Source: Hyperoodon ampullatus (lineage: Eukaryota; Chordata; Mammalia; Artiodactyla; Ziphiidae). From it: a DNA stretch of 64,000 bases. Below, piece after piece: positions 1-11,716 of the stretch. The notes under the pieces were generated by a model that was given only the letters and a program-made list of their open reading frames with translations, was not told where the DNA came from and did not search any database. The stretch lies in contig OX457071.1 of NCBI GenBank assembly GCA_949752795.1, forward strand, positions 78,209,983 through 78,273,982, given 5' to 3'. Position numbers and translations under genes: made by a program. Numbering within the stretch: the stretch's first letter is position 1; each line of letters opens with the position of its first letter.

Positions 1-1066
1 ATTACTTTTTTTAAAAAAATTCTGTAGTTATAACTTTGTATTCTTTTTCTCAAAATGGGGTCTCCCAAATGGTACAAACTTCAGGCTGACCCAGGAGACC
101 TGGAGCTGCCCTTGCCGGGCACGAGCCTGAGCACCAAGGTGAGCAAACATGCCCCCCTCTGCCCTCACCCACCTTCCTCAGCCGCTGCACCGTCTGCTCC
201 TCCCTCTCACAATGCGACCCCTGCGGTCCCACGGCCGAGGGCGTGGCCCACAGCTCCCGACCACTGCACAATGCTTTTGCTGCCTGGAGATTCTCCCTCT
301 GCTTTAACAGCCACAGGACCTCAAGCAATACACCCAGAGCGGGTGCTGCCTTCACTCTCCCCACAAACCTGTGCTCTGTTCTCAGGGAACAGTGTCACCA
401 GTCAATGGTGGTCAGGTCAGTGATCCTGAGTCAACCTCAACTCCCTCCTCTTCCTCACCTACAATGAGCAGCAGGGTCTTGTGATGCTCACCTCCTTTAT
501 GTTTCACGATCTAGCCATTTTCCGTCTCCAGGTGTTTTTCGAAAACTTGCCATCAGAGACAGCTTTCTAAAATGCAAATCTCTCAGTCCTCTGTTTAAAA
601 TCCTTCAATAGCTCCCCTTTCTTCAAGGGATAAACTGCAAACACATTCAAGTGCTTGAAAAGTACTGTAATTTACTTCTCAGTGACTGAGGTTCCTCAAT
701 CATCTAGTCTCTGCGTTTCTCCTGCCATACCAGCCACTACTACCTTTTTTTCTGTCTGTTAGCTGTATGACTGTACTAACAATACATAAACACACATATT
801 TTTCCTGAATGCAGGTCTTCACTCCTGGTTGTATCAAAGAATTCAGCTTAAGTGAGAGCTCCACTGGTGAGCCCTCCAGGATTCCCACAGCACTGTAATT
901 ACCCTTTGCACAGCCCTTATCACACTGAAAGGTCAGACTGACCATCTCCTTTCCTACTACAAACCAACCTTACTCACCACTGAGTACAGCATAACAAGTC
1001 AGCCTGTAAATATTTCTCGCTTATATAACTGAACAATAAGAAGGACTATTAGCTAATGGGCTATTT
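1..1066. other. RNF17 intron, no gene seen; L2-like fragment
   Basis: Positions 1-550 are moderately GC-rich with no recognisable family. Positions 575-950 resemble an old L2-type LINE tail (aaatccttcaatagctcccc and following). Open frames here lack splice or homology support. I see no RNF17 exon. Confidence 0.4.
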
Positions 1067-1373
1067 TAAAAAAAAAACAAGTTTATTGAGGTGTATCTTA
1101 GATGTCAAAAAGTTCACCCATTTCAAGTGTATGACAGTAACTTCACCAAATGGTATAACCACCAGCATCGATCAGTTTTAGAACATTTTCACACATACAC
1201 CCCCATAAGACCCCCCACGTCCATTTACCCTTAATCCTTGTGCCCACTTCTAGCCCCAGGCAACCCCTAATCTACTTTCTGTATCTACTGGTTTGCCTTT
1301 TCTGGACATATCATACAATTAGTAATCTCGTGTTTCTGGCTTCTTTTACCTAGATTAAAATTTCTGAGGTTTA

Positions 1374-1537
1374 GGGACTTCCCTGGTGGTCCAGTGGTTA
1401 AGGTTCTGTGCTCCCAATTCCGGGGGGGCTGGGTTTGATCCCTAGTCAGGGAACTAGATGCCACATACCGCAACGAAGACCCGTGCTGCAACTAAGACCC
1501 GGCACAGCCAAATAAATAAATAAATATTAAAAAAAAA
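1374..1537 (+). mobile_element. Short tRNA-derived SINE
   Basis: It starts gggacttccctggtggtcca and ends in an A-rich tail. The direct repeats aaatttctgaggttta (before) and aaatttctaaggttta (after) are its target-site duplication. It lies inside the older L1. Confidence 0.88.
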
Positions 1538-2111
1538 TTTCTAAGGTTTATCCATGAAGTAGATGTGTCAGTTTGTTTCTTTTTATGGCCGAACAATATC
1601 CCACTGTAGGAATATACTGTGTTTTGTCTATTCACCAGTCACTGGATATTTAAATTGTTTCCAATTTTTGGCTAGAATATGAGTAGTGCTGCTATGAACA
1701 ACTGCTTGCAAGTTTGTGTATGGACATATGTTTTCATTTCTCCTGGGTAGATACCTAGGAGAGGAATTGCTAAGTTTTATGGTATCTTTGTTTAAATTTT
1801 GAGACATCCACAAGCCATTTTCCAAAGAGCTACACACCATTCTATGTCCCCTAGTAATGACAGCTACTCCACGTCCTCACCAGCATCTGTAGTTGTTTGT
1901 CTTATGTATAACAGCTGTTCTAGTGGGGGAGAAATGGTACCTCATTATGGCTTTAATCTGCATTTCCCTGATGATTAATGACATTGAGCATCTTTCATGT
2001 ACCGATTAGCCAATTGTGTATCTTCTCTGGTAAATGTCTGTTCATATATTTTATCCACTTTCTTTGGTTGGACTGTCTTCTTATTGAGTTTTCAGAGTTC
2101 TAGGAATTCCA

Positions 2112-2318
2112 GGGCTTCCCTGGTGGCGCAGTGGTTGAGAGTCCGCCTGCCGATGCAGGGGACGCGGGTTCGTGCCCCGGTCTGGGAAGATCCCACATGC
2201 CACGGAGCGGCTGGGCCCGTGAGCCGTGGCCGCTGGGCCTACGCGTCCAGAGCCTGTGCTCCGCAACAGGAGAGGCCACAACAGTGAGAGGCCCGCGTAT
2301 CGCAAAAAAAAAAAAAAA
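2112..2318 (+). mobile_element. CHR-type SINE, low divergence
   Basis: This is a full copy with the poly-A tail. The perfect 17-18-bp duplication agagttctaggaattcca lies on both sides (2094-2111 and from 2319), which indicates a fairly recent insertion into the older inverted L1. Confidence 0.95.
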
Positions 2319-2621
2319 GAGTTCTAGGAATTCCAAAAGCAAGTCCTTTATAGGATACGTTCTGCAAGTATTTTCTCCCAGTCTGTTGTTTTTCACTTAC
2401 TTAACAGTGTCTTTTGAAATGTACGTTTTAAATACAATGAGGACAAACTTATCATTTCTTTTCTTTTATGGACTGCGCTTTTGGTGTCTTATCTTAGATA
2501 TCTTTGCTCAATCCATTGTACTGAAGATTTCCTCCTTTTTTTCTTCTGGAAGTTTACTTTTAGCTCTTAATTTTAAGAGTATAATCCATTTGAGCTAGCC
2601 TTTGTGTATAGTGTGAGGTAA

Positions 2622-3492
2622 GAATTATGCAAATGCAAATTAAAACAAATATGAGACTCCACTACACATCTACTAGAGCCACCAGAATCTGGAACACCGA
2701 CAGCACCAAATGCTGGCAAGGATGTGGAGCAACAGGAACCCTCACTCACTGCCGGTGGGAACGCAAACTGGAACAGCCACCGTGGAAGACAGTTTGGCGG
2801 TTTCTTATGAAACTAAACATACTCTTATCATAGGATCCAGCAATTGTGCTACTTGGTATTTACCCAAAGGAGCTGAAAACTTATGTCCACACAAAAACCT
2901 GCACCCAATCTCTACAGCAGCTTTATTCATAACTTCCAAAACTTAGAAGCAACCAAGATGTCCTTCAGTAGGTGAATGGATAAATAAACTGTGGTGCAAC
3001 TAGACAATGGAATATTATTCAGTACTAAAAAGCAATGAGCTGTCAAACCAGAAAAAGACACAGAGGAACCTTAAGTGCATATTACTAAGTGAAAGAAGCC
3101 AATCTGAGAAGGCTACAGACTGTATGATTCCAATGTGGAAAAGACAAAACTACGGAGACAGTAAAAACATCAGTGCTTGCCAGAAGCTAGAGGGGCGGGA
3201 AGGATGAATAGGCGCTCACGGAGCTTTAGGACAGTGAAAGTACTCTGTATGATACTATAATGGTGGATGCAAGTCATCATATAGGTTAATACACACTAAT
3301 ATAAACTATGGACTTTGATGATTATGACACGTCAATACAGTCTCACCGATACCAGCGAACACAGCACCTTAGGGGTGAGGACGGTGGGGAGGCTGTGCCC
3401 GCGTGGGGCAGAAAGTGTGCGGGAACTCTGTGCCTTCCGCTCCACGTTCTGAACCCAACACTGCTACAGAAAAAAAGCCTATCTAACAAAAT
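2622..3492 (+). mobile_element. Old L1 ORF2 C-terminus/3' UTR fragment
   Basis: The frame 2710-2946 gives L1 ORF2 C-terminal-like text (MLARMWSNRNPHSLPVGTQT) with stops on either side. It then runs into a 3' UTR ending near aacaaaataaaaaggg. It overlaps in L1 coordinates with the inverted piece before it, so it is a separate insertion. Confidence 0.7.
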
Positions 3493-4905
3493 AAAAAGGG
3501 TGACAGACCTGAATATGAAACATAAAACTATAAAACTTCAGAAGAATACACATGAGAAAACCTTTATGACCTGGGGTTAGGCAAAGATTTCTTACCTAAA
3601 CACAAGTGCCTGAATTATAGAAGAAAAAAATTGTCAAACTGAACTTCAAAACCAGAACCTTTTGCTTTTTAAAAAAAAAAAAATTTATTTGTTTATTTAT
3701 TTTTGGCTGCGTTGGGTCTCCATTGCTGCATGTGGGCCTTCTCTAGTTGTGGCAAGCGGGGGCTACTCTTTGTTGCGGTGCGCAGGCTCTAGGCACGCGG
3801 GCTCAGCAGTTGTGGCGCAAGGGCTCTAGAGCACAGGCTCAGTAGTTGTGGTGCACGGCATTCATTGCTCCGCGGCATGGGGGATCTTCCCAGACTAGGG
3901 ATCGAACCCGTGTCCCCTGCATTGGCAGGCGGATTCTTAACCACTCACTGCGCCACCAGGGGGAGTCCCCCTTCTGCTCTTTGAAAGACACTTCAGGAAG
4001 TCAGATTGGAAGAAAATATTTGCAAAGCACATGCCTAATGAAAGGCTTGTATCTAGAATGTATAAACAACTTTCATATTTCAATAACAATAAGCAACAAT
4101 GTTTTAAAAGGGCAAAACATCTGAAAAGATACTTCACCGAAGAACAGATACAGACAGCAAATAAGCACATGTTAAGATCCTTAATGTCATTAAGGAAATT
4201 AAAATGAAAACCACTATGAAATACCACAATACTCCTATCAGAAGGGCTAATATAAACACAAAATGATAAATTCAAGTGCTGGCAAGAATGGAGACTAGAA
4301 CTCTCATACACAAACATCTGACAGGGTCTCATAAAGTTAGAAATAAACTTACCTTACAAGCAGCAAATTCACTTCTAGGTATTTACTCAAGAGAAAAGAA
4401 AACATACATATGTCTACACAAACATCTGCATGCAAATTCTATTCATAAAATCTCCCCAAACTGGAAATAGCCCAAATGTCCATCAATTGGTGAACATATA
4501 ACATTGTGGTGTATCCATACAATGAAATGAGCAGAGCAATAAAAACTACTGATATAAGCAACAACATGATTGAATCTCAAAAGCATTGTGCTAAATGGAA
4601 AAGCCAGACACAAAAAGGCAAAATATTGTATGACTCCATTTATATGAAGTTGTGGAATAGTCAGAATTATGGAGACAGAAATTAGATCAGTAGCTGCCAA
4701 GGACCGGGTGTGGCGGAAGGAGACTGACTACATAAAGGCACAAGAGGGAACTCTGAGGGGTGATGGAAATAGTCTGCATCTTGACTGTGATGATGGTTGC
4801 ATGACTGTATGTATTTATCAAAACTCATAACTGTACCTAAAAAGGGTGAATTTCTTATTGTATATGTTATATATCTCAATAACCCTACTTTAAAAAAAAA
4901 AAAAG
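3493..4905 (+). mobile_element. Old L1 ORF2/3' UTR fragment
   Basis: It contains an ORF2-derived stretch (cataaaactataaaacttc, then tggaagaaaatatttgcaaa), the C-terminal region and a 3' UTR ending in a poly-A at 4892-4905. It is interrupted by the reverse SINE at 3671-3968. It is heavily decayed with no long open frame. Confidence 0.7.
3671..3968 (-). mobile_element. Long CHR-type SINE (about 300 bp), reverse orientation
   Basis: A T-rich tail is followed by ttttggctgcgttgggtctc and, at the far end, ccactgcgccaccaggg-like sequence. Imperfect flanking repeats (ccttttgctttt and ccttctgctctt) look like an aged target duplication. Confidence 0.85.
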
Positions 4906-5790
4906 AAAACTCAGTCCAATACATTTAAATGTTTCCTCTCCTTTCTTTCCCTCCCTCGCTTAGGACCTACAGTGGAAAAAGGGCAGGCCCTCTCTTCTGC
5001 TACTAGTTCCATTCCTCCCTTGTTAGGGTGGAGGCGGGGGGAGAGCCAGACCACATGCTGAGCACGTCACTGCAGGCCTCTGCTGAGTGTCATGTCACTG
5101 CTTCTCTGGCTTACCCTGGCAGGCATCATGTGTGGGTGTTATCAAATATTGGCTTTCTTAATGGCTGTGCGAGGGAGTTCTTCAGAAGACCCCTCAGGGG
5201 CCAACCCCACTGCACAAGTCACTATTGTGGAAGAACTGCCGTGTCTTGACTTCACACCCTCCCACCCTCCCTAGCACCACTCTGCTCTTCTGATTCTGGG
5301 GTCGCCTCAACCACTGGCCTGGCCTGGGTATTAGCACAATGGCTCAAGCCTGGGTCTCTTTGAAAGTATCCACCTGAACCCAGAAAAAATCCACATGTCT
5401 CCAAGTGAGAACATGGGCTTCTCTGCTACAATGCTCACGCTCGAGCCTGCCGTTTCTCTTCCTGATCCTCTTCACAAAGGTTCAGGAGGCACCTAAGCAG
5501 ACATCCCACCTAGAATAAGATGCCAGTCTCCTTTTCTTAGAAGCACCCTCCATCTCCAGGAGCCATTCTTGTTGTTGTAGAATCCCTTATAGATGAAGGA
5601 AAAAGCCACTCTATTCCTAATAGACTAAGGACTCCAATTATTTTTCCTTCTCTTTTTACTGACCCATTAACAGGGAAAAGCTCCCAAGTCTATAGCCTAA
5701 GCAGATAATCAATGGGGAATGATATGCCAGTTTCCCTTCTTGTGAAGTGTTACATATGAAGTAAAAATAAAAGTTTACAGGTCCACTTAC
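4906..5790. other. RNF17 intron, unassigned
   Basis: No repeat family is recognised. Open frames at 5028-5274 have no homology that I recognise, no splice support and no Kozak or promoter context. They are not called as genes. Confidence 0.4.
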
Positions 5791-5911
5791 CCTACTTCAT
5801 AAGATGCTAGGCCCTCTTTGACTAGCTGGTCATTAATACTGGTAGAAGTCATTCCAGGAGCACCAAGAAAATCGAAAAGCTCAACTAAGAGCACACTGTC
5901 TTCCAGAATTT
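5791..5911 (-). CDS. RNF17: RNF17 coding exon, last one in the window
   Basis: This 121-nt exon has the acceptor ggttttacag and the donor gtaagt. It encodes [40 protein letters not shown]. The VLLVELFD strand and the IND.LV.EGLA helix close the second extended Tudor unit. The following exons, which carry the later Tudor domains and the stop codon, would lie before position 1. I found no further exon match between 1 and 5790. Confidence 0.94.
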
Positions 5912-8521
5912 CTGTAAAACCATTAAGACTAGTTTGGAGAAAGAAAGAAATATGTCCCAAAATATACTAAAGAGCAATTTTTAAAAACCTGAGAACTTAA
6001 TTTCCTTTATTTTGCATCCATGAGGTTTCCTGCTCAATAATGTCAGTCTCTCTCTAGGGGTAAAAGTAGCATTTTTCACACATAAAAGAACTGCCAATGT
6101 TAATAAAATTTTCATTTTAGGTTATTGTGTACTGTTCCATAATGAACCAAAAGCAGCTTAAAGCTTTTAGATTCAGAAAAAACATAGTGACATATACTTA
6201 TTGAAGCAGCATTCTGTTGTGTTTTTAAACTGTTTTATTGGATTCTGCCAAATTCCAGAGGACAAAAGAAATGAATGAAAGTTAATTCAGGCCAGTGCTT
6301 ATTTGCGAAGTTTTACAGCTTTTATCAGAATGGCACCAAAAAACAACAACAAAAAAACAGCACAAAGTTTAAAACAACAAAACCTCAACCCAGAGCATTA
6401 CGTGGAATTTTTCCCCGTCCTTCTGTTTTTAGGACAAACCATTAGGTCTATTTCTTAATCTAAACTGGGAGTTAGCTGAGGGTAAAGTTACACCTCGTGT
6501 GCCTGTTTACTTATTTATAGTACAGAGCATAGAGAACCTGCTCAATATGCATTTGAATAAACGAGAGAAATTTCTTTAGGAAACACACAGTTCTATGCAC
6601 TGAGATCGGTTTATGCCTATACTTCTATACAATAGTAGCTGGCAGGTGCTAAGAGAGCGATGATGATTCCAAATAAAAAGATAAGTCATTACCAGCAGTA
6701 ACATCCTGTATTACCTAGTTATAAGAATACATGTTAGAAAGCTTTTTTTCAAGAGCTTAAAAATCATTCCTCACTACTTTTTTAACGGACCAGATAAATG
6801 ATCTAGACACAAAACGCTAAGCACCTCTGAGCCTCAGTGAACTCTCATCTCCTCACTTTCCATCTTCTGAGTTCACACTGCCTGTGCACAAGGTCTTTAT
6901 TCCACGGGCCAGCTGCCCATGGGGCTGTGCCTTCACCCTCTTCCCTGCTCTGCTCCTAATTAAAATTTAAATGTCTCTTGCTTCGTAAGGTAACAATGTA
7001 GACTAATCTCATCACTGTGCAGGTTAATGGGGAAAGATATTTTAGGTTGGTGGGGCCTGCTGGCATTCCTTAAATCAAATTATCCAGGTTAAGATACACT
7101 ACAACTTGTGTTTAGATATTATTGGTATATCAAGTAATTGAGAATGAAAAAGGGGGAGTCAAGAGAGAAACCCAGGAGTCTCGTCTTCATGGGTTAACCT
7201 CGGGAGGAGACGTTAAAGGGAGAGCTAAAAACCAACAGAGTAAAATGCCAAAAGGAAAGCTGAGAAGCAGAATTAAAGCACATTAAATAAAGTCAGCTCA
7301 AAATCAGTGGAGATTACTCAAGACTAAGAAGCCCTTAATTTACTGTTTATATCAGAGAATCCAGAAATACAAATTCTATAGACTAAGGGTACAATTTCTA
7401 TCATCATATTCCTCTTCAACAGAACTGCTACGTCAGAACAATGTCTTATGTTAAAGTGAATAAATTAACACAAATATGCAATCATTTCTAGGTTATGTGG
7501 CCTTGAGCAATTGATCTTTAAGCTTCAATTCCCTCGTAAAACAGGCTAATAATCTCATGATATTTTGGGTTTACTAGATGGGAGTATGATGAAAATGAAA
7601 AAAATGGATACCGTAAAAAGTACCTTTTGAAGTCCCTTAAGTCAACCCTAAGTAAACATGCTCGTGTGTATCCTGCACTAGTACTTGTTAAGACCAACAC
7701 AGGCACATTGGTCACAGCTTTGGAAAAGATCAAAATCCCAGATAATAACAGCTTTCAAATCCCCCATCCAAATCCCTTGGGGCCAGATGTTTCAGAATTC
7801 TTCAAATTGAGAAAAGCTATATAGAACATATATTGCTTATTTTGTAATACCCACAGCAATTCTGAGGCAGCAGCTCAGAAGCAAACATGACTATCCTGAA
7901 GTGGAATATATCTCACTGTAAAGGAGATCAATACAACATATAGCATTGTATCTTCATGTAAATTCAGATCAGATTTTGCCATTAAACTTGCTGGGTTACC
8001 AAACTGTGGGCTAGCGCTCAGCCTGTGTATCTCAGACCCAAACTGTTCCAAAAAAGAAGCAACTTTTTTTCAAAATATGCCGAGAGCCTATACTTAAATT
8101 CCCTCAAGTAGAATGAAACAAAAACAAAAAAAACTATTTACCAGTTATGTCCCATCTCCCCTCGCTTTCCTGCAAATTATACCTTAGCATCCATCACTCC
8201 AAGATGAGGGACGGAGACCCAGGACAAAAGCAAAGAGAAACAAGAGAAGCTAACTCCTGGCTTTAGGGCTTTCAAAGGGCCGTGCTGAGGGTGACTTGAT
8301 CTTCAATGGAAATTTTTGCCTCATGTACTAATAATTTTAGGCTCTAGAGCCTGCAGAAGATATTATTCCATTGTCCCCAGTTCTCAATAAATGTTCTCTC
8401 TCACTACTCATACTGATGACACATTGAATTTATTATAAGATCTGACAAATGTTATATCATAATGTTAGTCTTATTTAAAATTATGATCATATAGCAACAA
8501 ATAAAAATGGAAATAGCTTAC
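5912..8521. other. RNF17 intron, mostly unique sequence
   Basis: It is AT-rich intronic sequence. A MIR-like fragment is visible near 7490-7600 (tgtggccttgagcaattgat and onward). Otherwise I see nothing gene-like. Confidence 0.5.
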
Positions 8522-8642
8522 TAATGACTGAACATGTCATAAACTTATCTTGAGTCTTTTCTTGAAATTTTTCTTTAGCTTTTTTTGACCACTGCAGTGT
8601 CCCTTTAGATGGTTCAATATAGGCCAGCTTACATTTAATTGC
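8522..8642 (-). CDS. RNF17: RNF17 coding exon, C-terminal half of second extended Tudor unit
   Basis: This 121-nt exon has the acceptor tttgacacag and the donor gtaagc. It encodes [33 protein letters not shown] and FMTCSVI. The CKLAYIEP strand and the W.KEAKEKF helix are standard SN-like elements after a Tudor core. The exon ends one base into a Lys codon. Confidence 0.95.
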
Positions 8643-8834
8643 CTGTGTCAAACAAAATTGCACCATTAAGAAAGAAAGAAAAAAAATAATTTACAGTTAT
8701 TTTAGAATTAAAATAAAGTGTTAAATGTGTACAAAACTAAACTTTGCATTTGAATTTAATACATATTTAGAAAACAAATAAAATGCCCAAAGATGTCTCT
8801 AACAGTACTTTTATAAATGCAAACAGTTGGAATC

Positions 8835-9022
8835 AACAGAGTATGGGATCAAGAGGTACAAGCTATGATGTATAAAATAAGCTACAAGGATATATTATAC
8901 AGCACAGGGAATACGGTCAATATTTTACAATAACTATAAATGGAGTATAACTTTAAAAAATCATGACTCACTATATTGTACACTTGCAACTTATATACTG
9001 TACATCAATTAAAAAAATAAAA
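8835..9022 (+). mobile_element. L1 3' UTR fragment
   Basis: The stretch tatacagcacagggaatacg, followed by cttatatactgtacatcaat and an A-rich end, is the typical artiodactyl L1 3' terminus. The copy is 5'-truncated to under 200 bp. Confidence 0.8.
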
Positions 9023-9859
9023 TCTGCAATAACCTATTTTAAAAAATCCAAACCAAAAATGAAAAAAACAACAAAAAAACAGAGTATTTTGTTGAGTGAA
9101 TTATTGTATACTCAGACACTGGAATAATAAGCATCCACTGAAAGAATTATGATACACTGTTAAATGAAAAATCAGGTTATAGGACTATATATAGTCTAAT
9201 CCCATAATTCTTAAAAACACAGAAGATGTATCTTAGAAGTATATATATCAAAAATATTGAATAATTCTGAGTGATTCCCCCCTCATTTTACTCATCTGTA
9301 TTTGCAAATTTTTCCTGTATCATTTTACCCATTTTTAAATGAAAAATACTGCTTAATAACAATTCAAATACTAGGAGTATATGAATTAGGAAATAAACCT
9401 CCTTAAACTTATCTCTGGGGAGCAGGATTCCAAGAGAAGGATAAGTTTTTTATTGATACTTATTCTTCCAGACTTCTCTCTTTCTCTGGCACACATTATA
9501 TATACTTAAACATAAATGGGATCACAGTAAAATCATTTCTGTAATCAGTTTTTTTCACATAATATATCATATTCTTACTACCTTATACAGATATTTCAAA
9601 AAAACACTAAAAGCTGCAGACCAGCACGTACTTATAAAAACACAAATGTATACACGTTTATAATTAACGCTTATTTGCTAAGATACATATTATTTTTTAA
9701 ACAGTAACTATAGCGACTCTTTTCTATAGCCCATGAATCAGAAATTATTTGCAGAAAAAGTGAAGTTAAAAGAACATTTCTAAGGTGAAAATAACTTCTA
9801 AAAATACTTTTATATTTGTGCTAATATTCTAACCCTATGATTTATAGTAAGTAGATTAC
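9023..9859. other. RNF17 intron, AT-rich
   Basis: 9090-9450 resembles the decayed tail of an old interspersed repeat (tatctctggggagcaggatt), but I cannot name the family. Nothing coding is seen. Confidence 0.35.
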
Positions 9860-9975
9860 CTTCTCTGCAGGATTCAGAAACTCATCCTTTATTTTACGCA
9901 TTTCTTTAAGTGTTATTTTTGCTGTATTGCCAAAATCCACATATTTAACTTCAACTTCACGATGTCCAGGCAATC
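9860..9975 (-). CDS. RNF17: RNF17 coding exon, second Tudor core
   Basis: This 116-nt exon has the acceptor ttttgaag and the donor gtaatc. It encodes [20 protein letters not shown] followed by [18 protein letters not shown]. The YVDFGN motif completes the Tudor barrel begun in the preceding exon, with the conserved Asn present. The following [11 protein letters not shown] helix links to the SN-like half. It ends in phase 0. The family assignment is secure, because [11 protein letters not shown] followed by RKIKDEFLN is characteristic of RNF17. Confidence 0.97.
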
Positions 9976-10842
9976 CTTCAAAAATTATGAAATTGGAAAT
10001 CACAAACTTGGAAAAAAAAGAATTATCTAGCAAAATTTAGACTGATCTACGATCAACTAGATTTGAACACTTTTATGTTCAACATACAAACTTAATATTT
10101 TTTAAATGTAAAAAATATTTCTAATATGTGAACTTCACAAAATCAACCATAATGCATAACTGTTCAGACTCGGTGAATGAGAAACCAACAATTTAAAGAT
10201 ATCTAAAGGACAAACAAAATCAGGATTACAAAATAGCCATCATATGCTAGGTGTTATGGCCTAAAAGTTAAGAATTAGGTTTGGAGTTACACACTTAAAT
10301 GACGTGTGACTCTGAGAAAGCTAATTAATATCTCTAAGATACTACCCTGAGCAAGTTACTTTTTCTCTGTAGGCCTCATTATTTCACCTGTAAAGTGGGT
10401 GTACCAATAGAATCAAATCTTATTAAGACTCTTTTTGAGGACTCACCTATTTAAAATACTCTGCAAAGAACCAAGCACAAAATAAGCACTTAATGTTTGT
10501 TAGTCAACATAGGTAATCAAACAAGGCAAAAGACTTAATGATCAAGACACAGGTTCATTCATATAATATCTAACTGTGAAATTAAAAAAAATTATCTGGG
10601 GATATCATGAAAAATGAGCAGAAAGAGACCTCTATGTGAAACTAGTTTTCGTATTTTAAAGGATACCAAAGAAACCTCTGGAAGGTTTGAACACATCGAA
10701 GTTTGAATAAAGATCTATCATAAAGTGACCTTTTTGTAAATACTCAGAATATGAAATACGACTGACTTTAGTCCCCTAAGCACACGTATGTACAATGCTA
10801 CAAAACTTGTTTCCATTACTTTCAAATTTAAAAACTAATACA
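9976..10842. other. RNF17 intron with MIR-like segment
   Basis: Positions 10290-10510 resemble a MIR SINE (gagcaagttactttttctct and following). The remainder is unassigned AT-rich intron. Confidence 0.45.
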
Positions 10843-11052
10843 GGGCTTCCTTGGTGGCGCAGTGGTTGAGAGTCCGCCTGCCGATGCAGGGGACACGGGT
10901 TCGTGCCCCAGTCCGGGAAGATCCCACATGCCACGGAGCGGCTGGGCCCGTGAGCCATGGCTGCTGAGCCTGCGCGTCCAGAGCCTGTGCTCCGCAACGG
11001 GAGAGGCCACAACAGTGAGAGGCCCGAGTACCGCAAAAAAAAAAAAAAAAAA
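10843..11052 (+). mobile_element. CHR-type SINE, low divergence
   Basis: This is a full-length copy with a poly-A tail. The direct repeat aaaactaatacag lies on both sides. Its tail abuts intron sequence that continues without any other change. Confidence 0.95.
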
Positions 11053-11716
11053 ACTAATACAGTACATATAATTTCAAAATGGAAAAAGTTTGGGCATTCT
11101 CTGCCCCTTGGTAGAAGTGAAAGCAGATGGAACAACACTGGCACCGCTCAAGATGGCACTCAAGCAGCTCAGGTACCTGAGAAGACGTGTGTACCCTAAG
11201 AGTAAGGTAAAGAGGTGAGGGGACCTTGCCCTGTTTCCACTGGAATCTTCATGCAAGAAAGATAATCTCAAGTGTAACGACACCATTAGATTCTTACCAT
11301 TCCTCAAGTCCCTGAATGCAGATGCGGTTTTAAACAAAAACAAACAAATGGATATGGGATGGGACTTAAAGAACAGTTTTCCCCAAATTATCAATCATGT
11401 GTGAGTAGAATCGGGAGACATGGAAGGTCTCAAAATTTCCCTTCCATTTATTCTCTCTGATGAAAATGCTCTACCAAAATATGGGAGTAAACCAAAAAGG
11501 TAAATGGGATCCAGAAAACAAGCAATCCAATTTAGGAAAACAAGTGAAATAAACTCCCAGAATAACAAGCCTAGGGGACAAGCAGTCTAATTGGAGCAGA
11601 TAATAGGATGTTTTCACTGTTATGAAAAAAAAAAAAAAATCAAACCAGCATTATCTGAAAAGTCTAATCATGTGGAAAATTGTTTTAAACTATTAGGAAA
11701 ATGTAGCCATAGATTA

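Larger units (their letters stand above)
1067..2621 (-). mobile_element. Old L1 3' end (ORF2 C-terminus and 3' UTR), inverted
   Basis: The minus strand carries the L1M-type 3' UTR (tttattgaggtgtatc, then ccaccagcatcgatcag) followed by the antisense ORF2 C-terminal region (ttatggccgaacaatatccc and onward). The copy is highly diverged with many stops. Two SINEs interrupt it at 1374-1537 and 2112-2318. It runs into an oppositely oriented L1 piece at about 2622. Confidence 0.75.

Noticed and set aside
55..423. 122-aa open frame in the GC-richer left edge
   Set aside because: No family match, no splice or promoter context, and an overlapping frame on the other strand is equally long; chance is the simpler explanation.
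2131..2598. Long open frame on a SINE (and many similar frames of 60-155 aa with text such as MVESPPADAGDTGSC)
   Set aside because: These are translations of CHR SINEs in various frames and recur at every SINE; they are not genes.
1067..3492. Reading the two opposed L1 pieces at 1-3.5 kb as another twin-priming event
   Set aside because: The two parts overlap in L1 coordinates and differ in age, so they are better explained as separate insertions.
5028..5274. Two overlapping frames of 60-73 aa
   Set aside because: Not similar to RNF17 or any protein that I recognise and without usable splice sites in frame with the neighbouring RNF17 exons.
10862..11071. tRNA-like promoter boxes within SINEs
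   Set aside because: The A/B-box sequences belong to tRNA-derived SINE heads; there is no foldable, complete tRNA gene.
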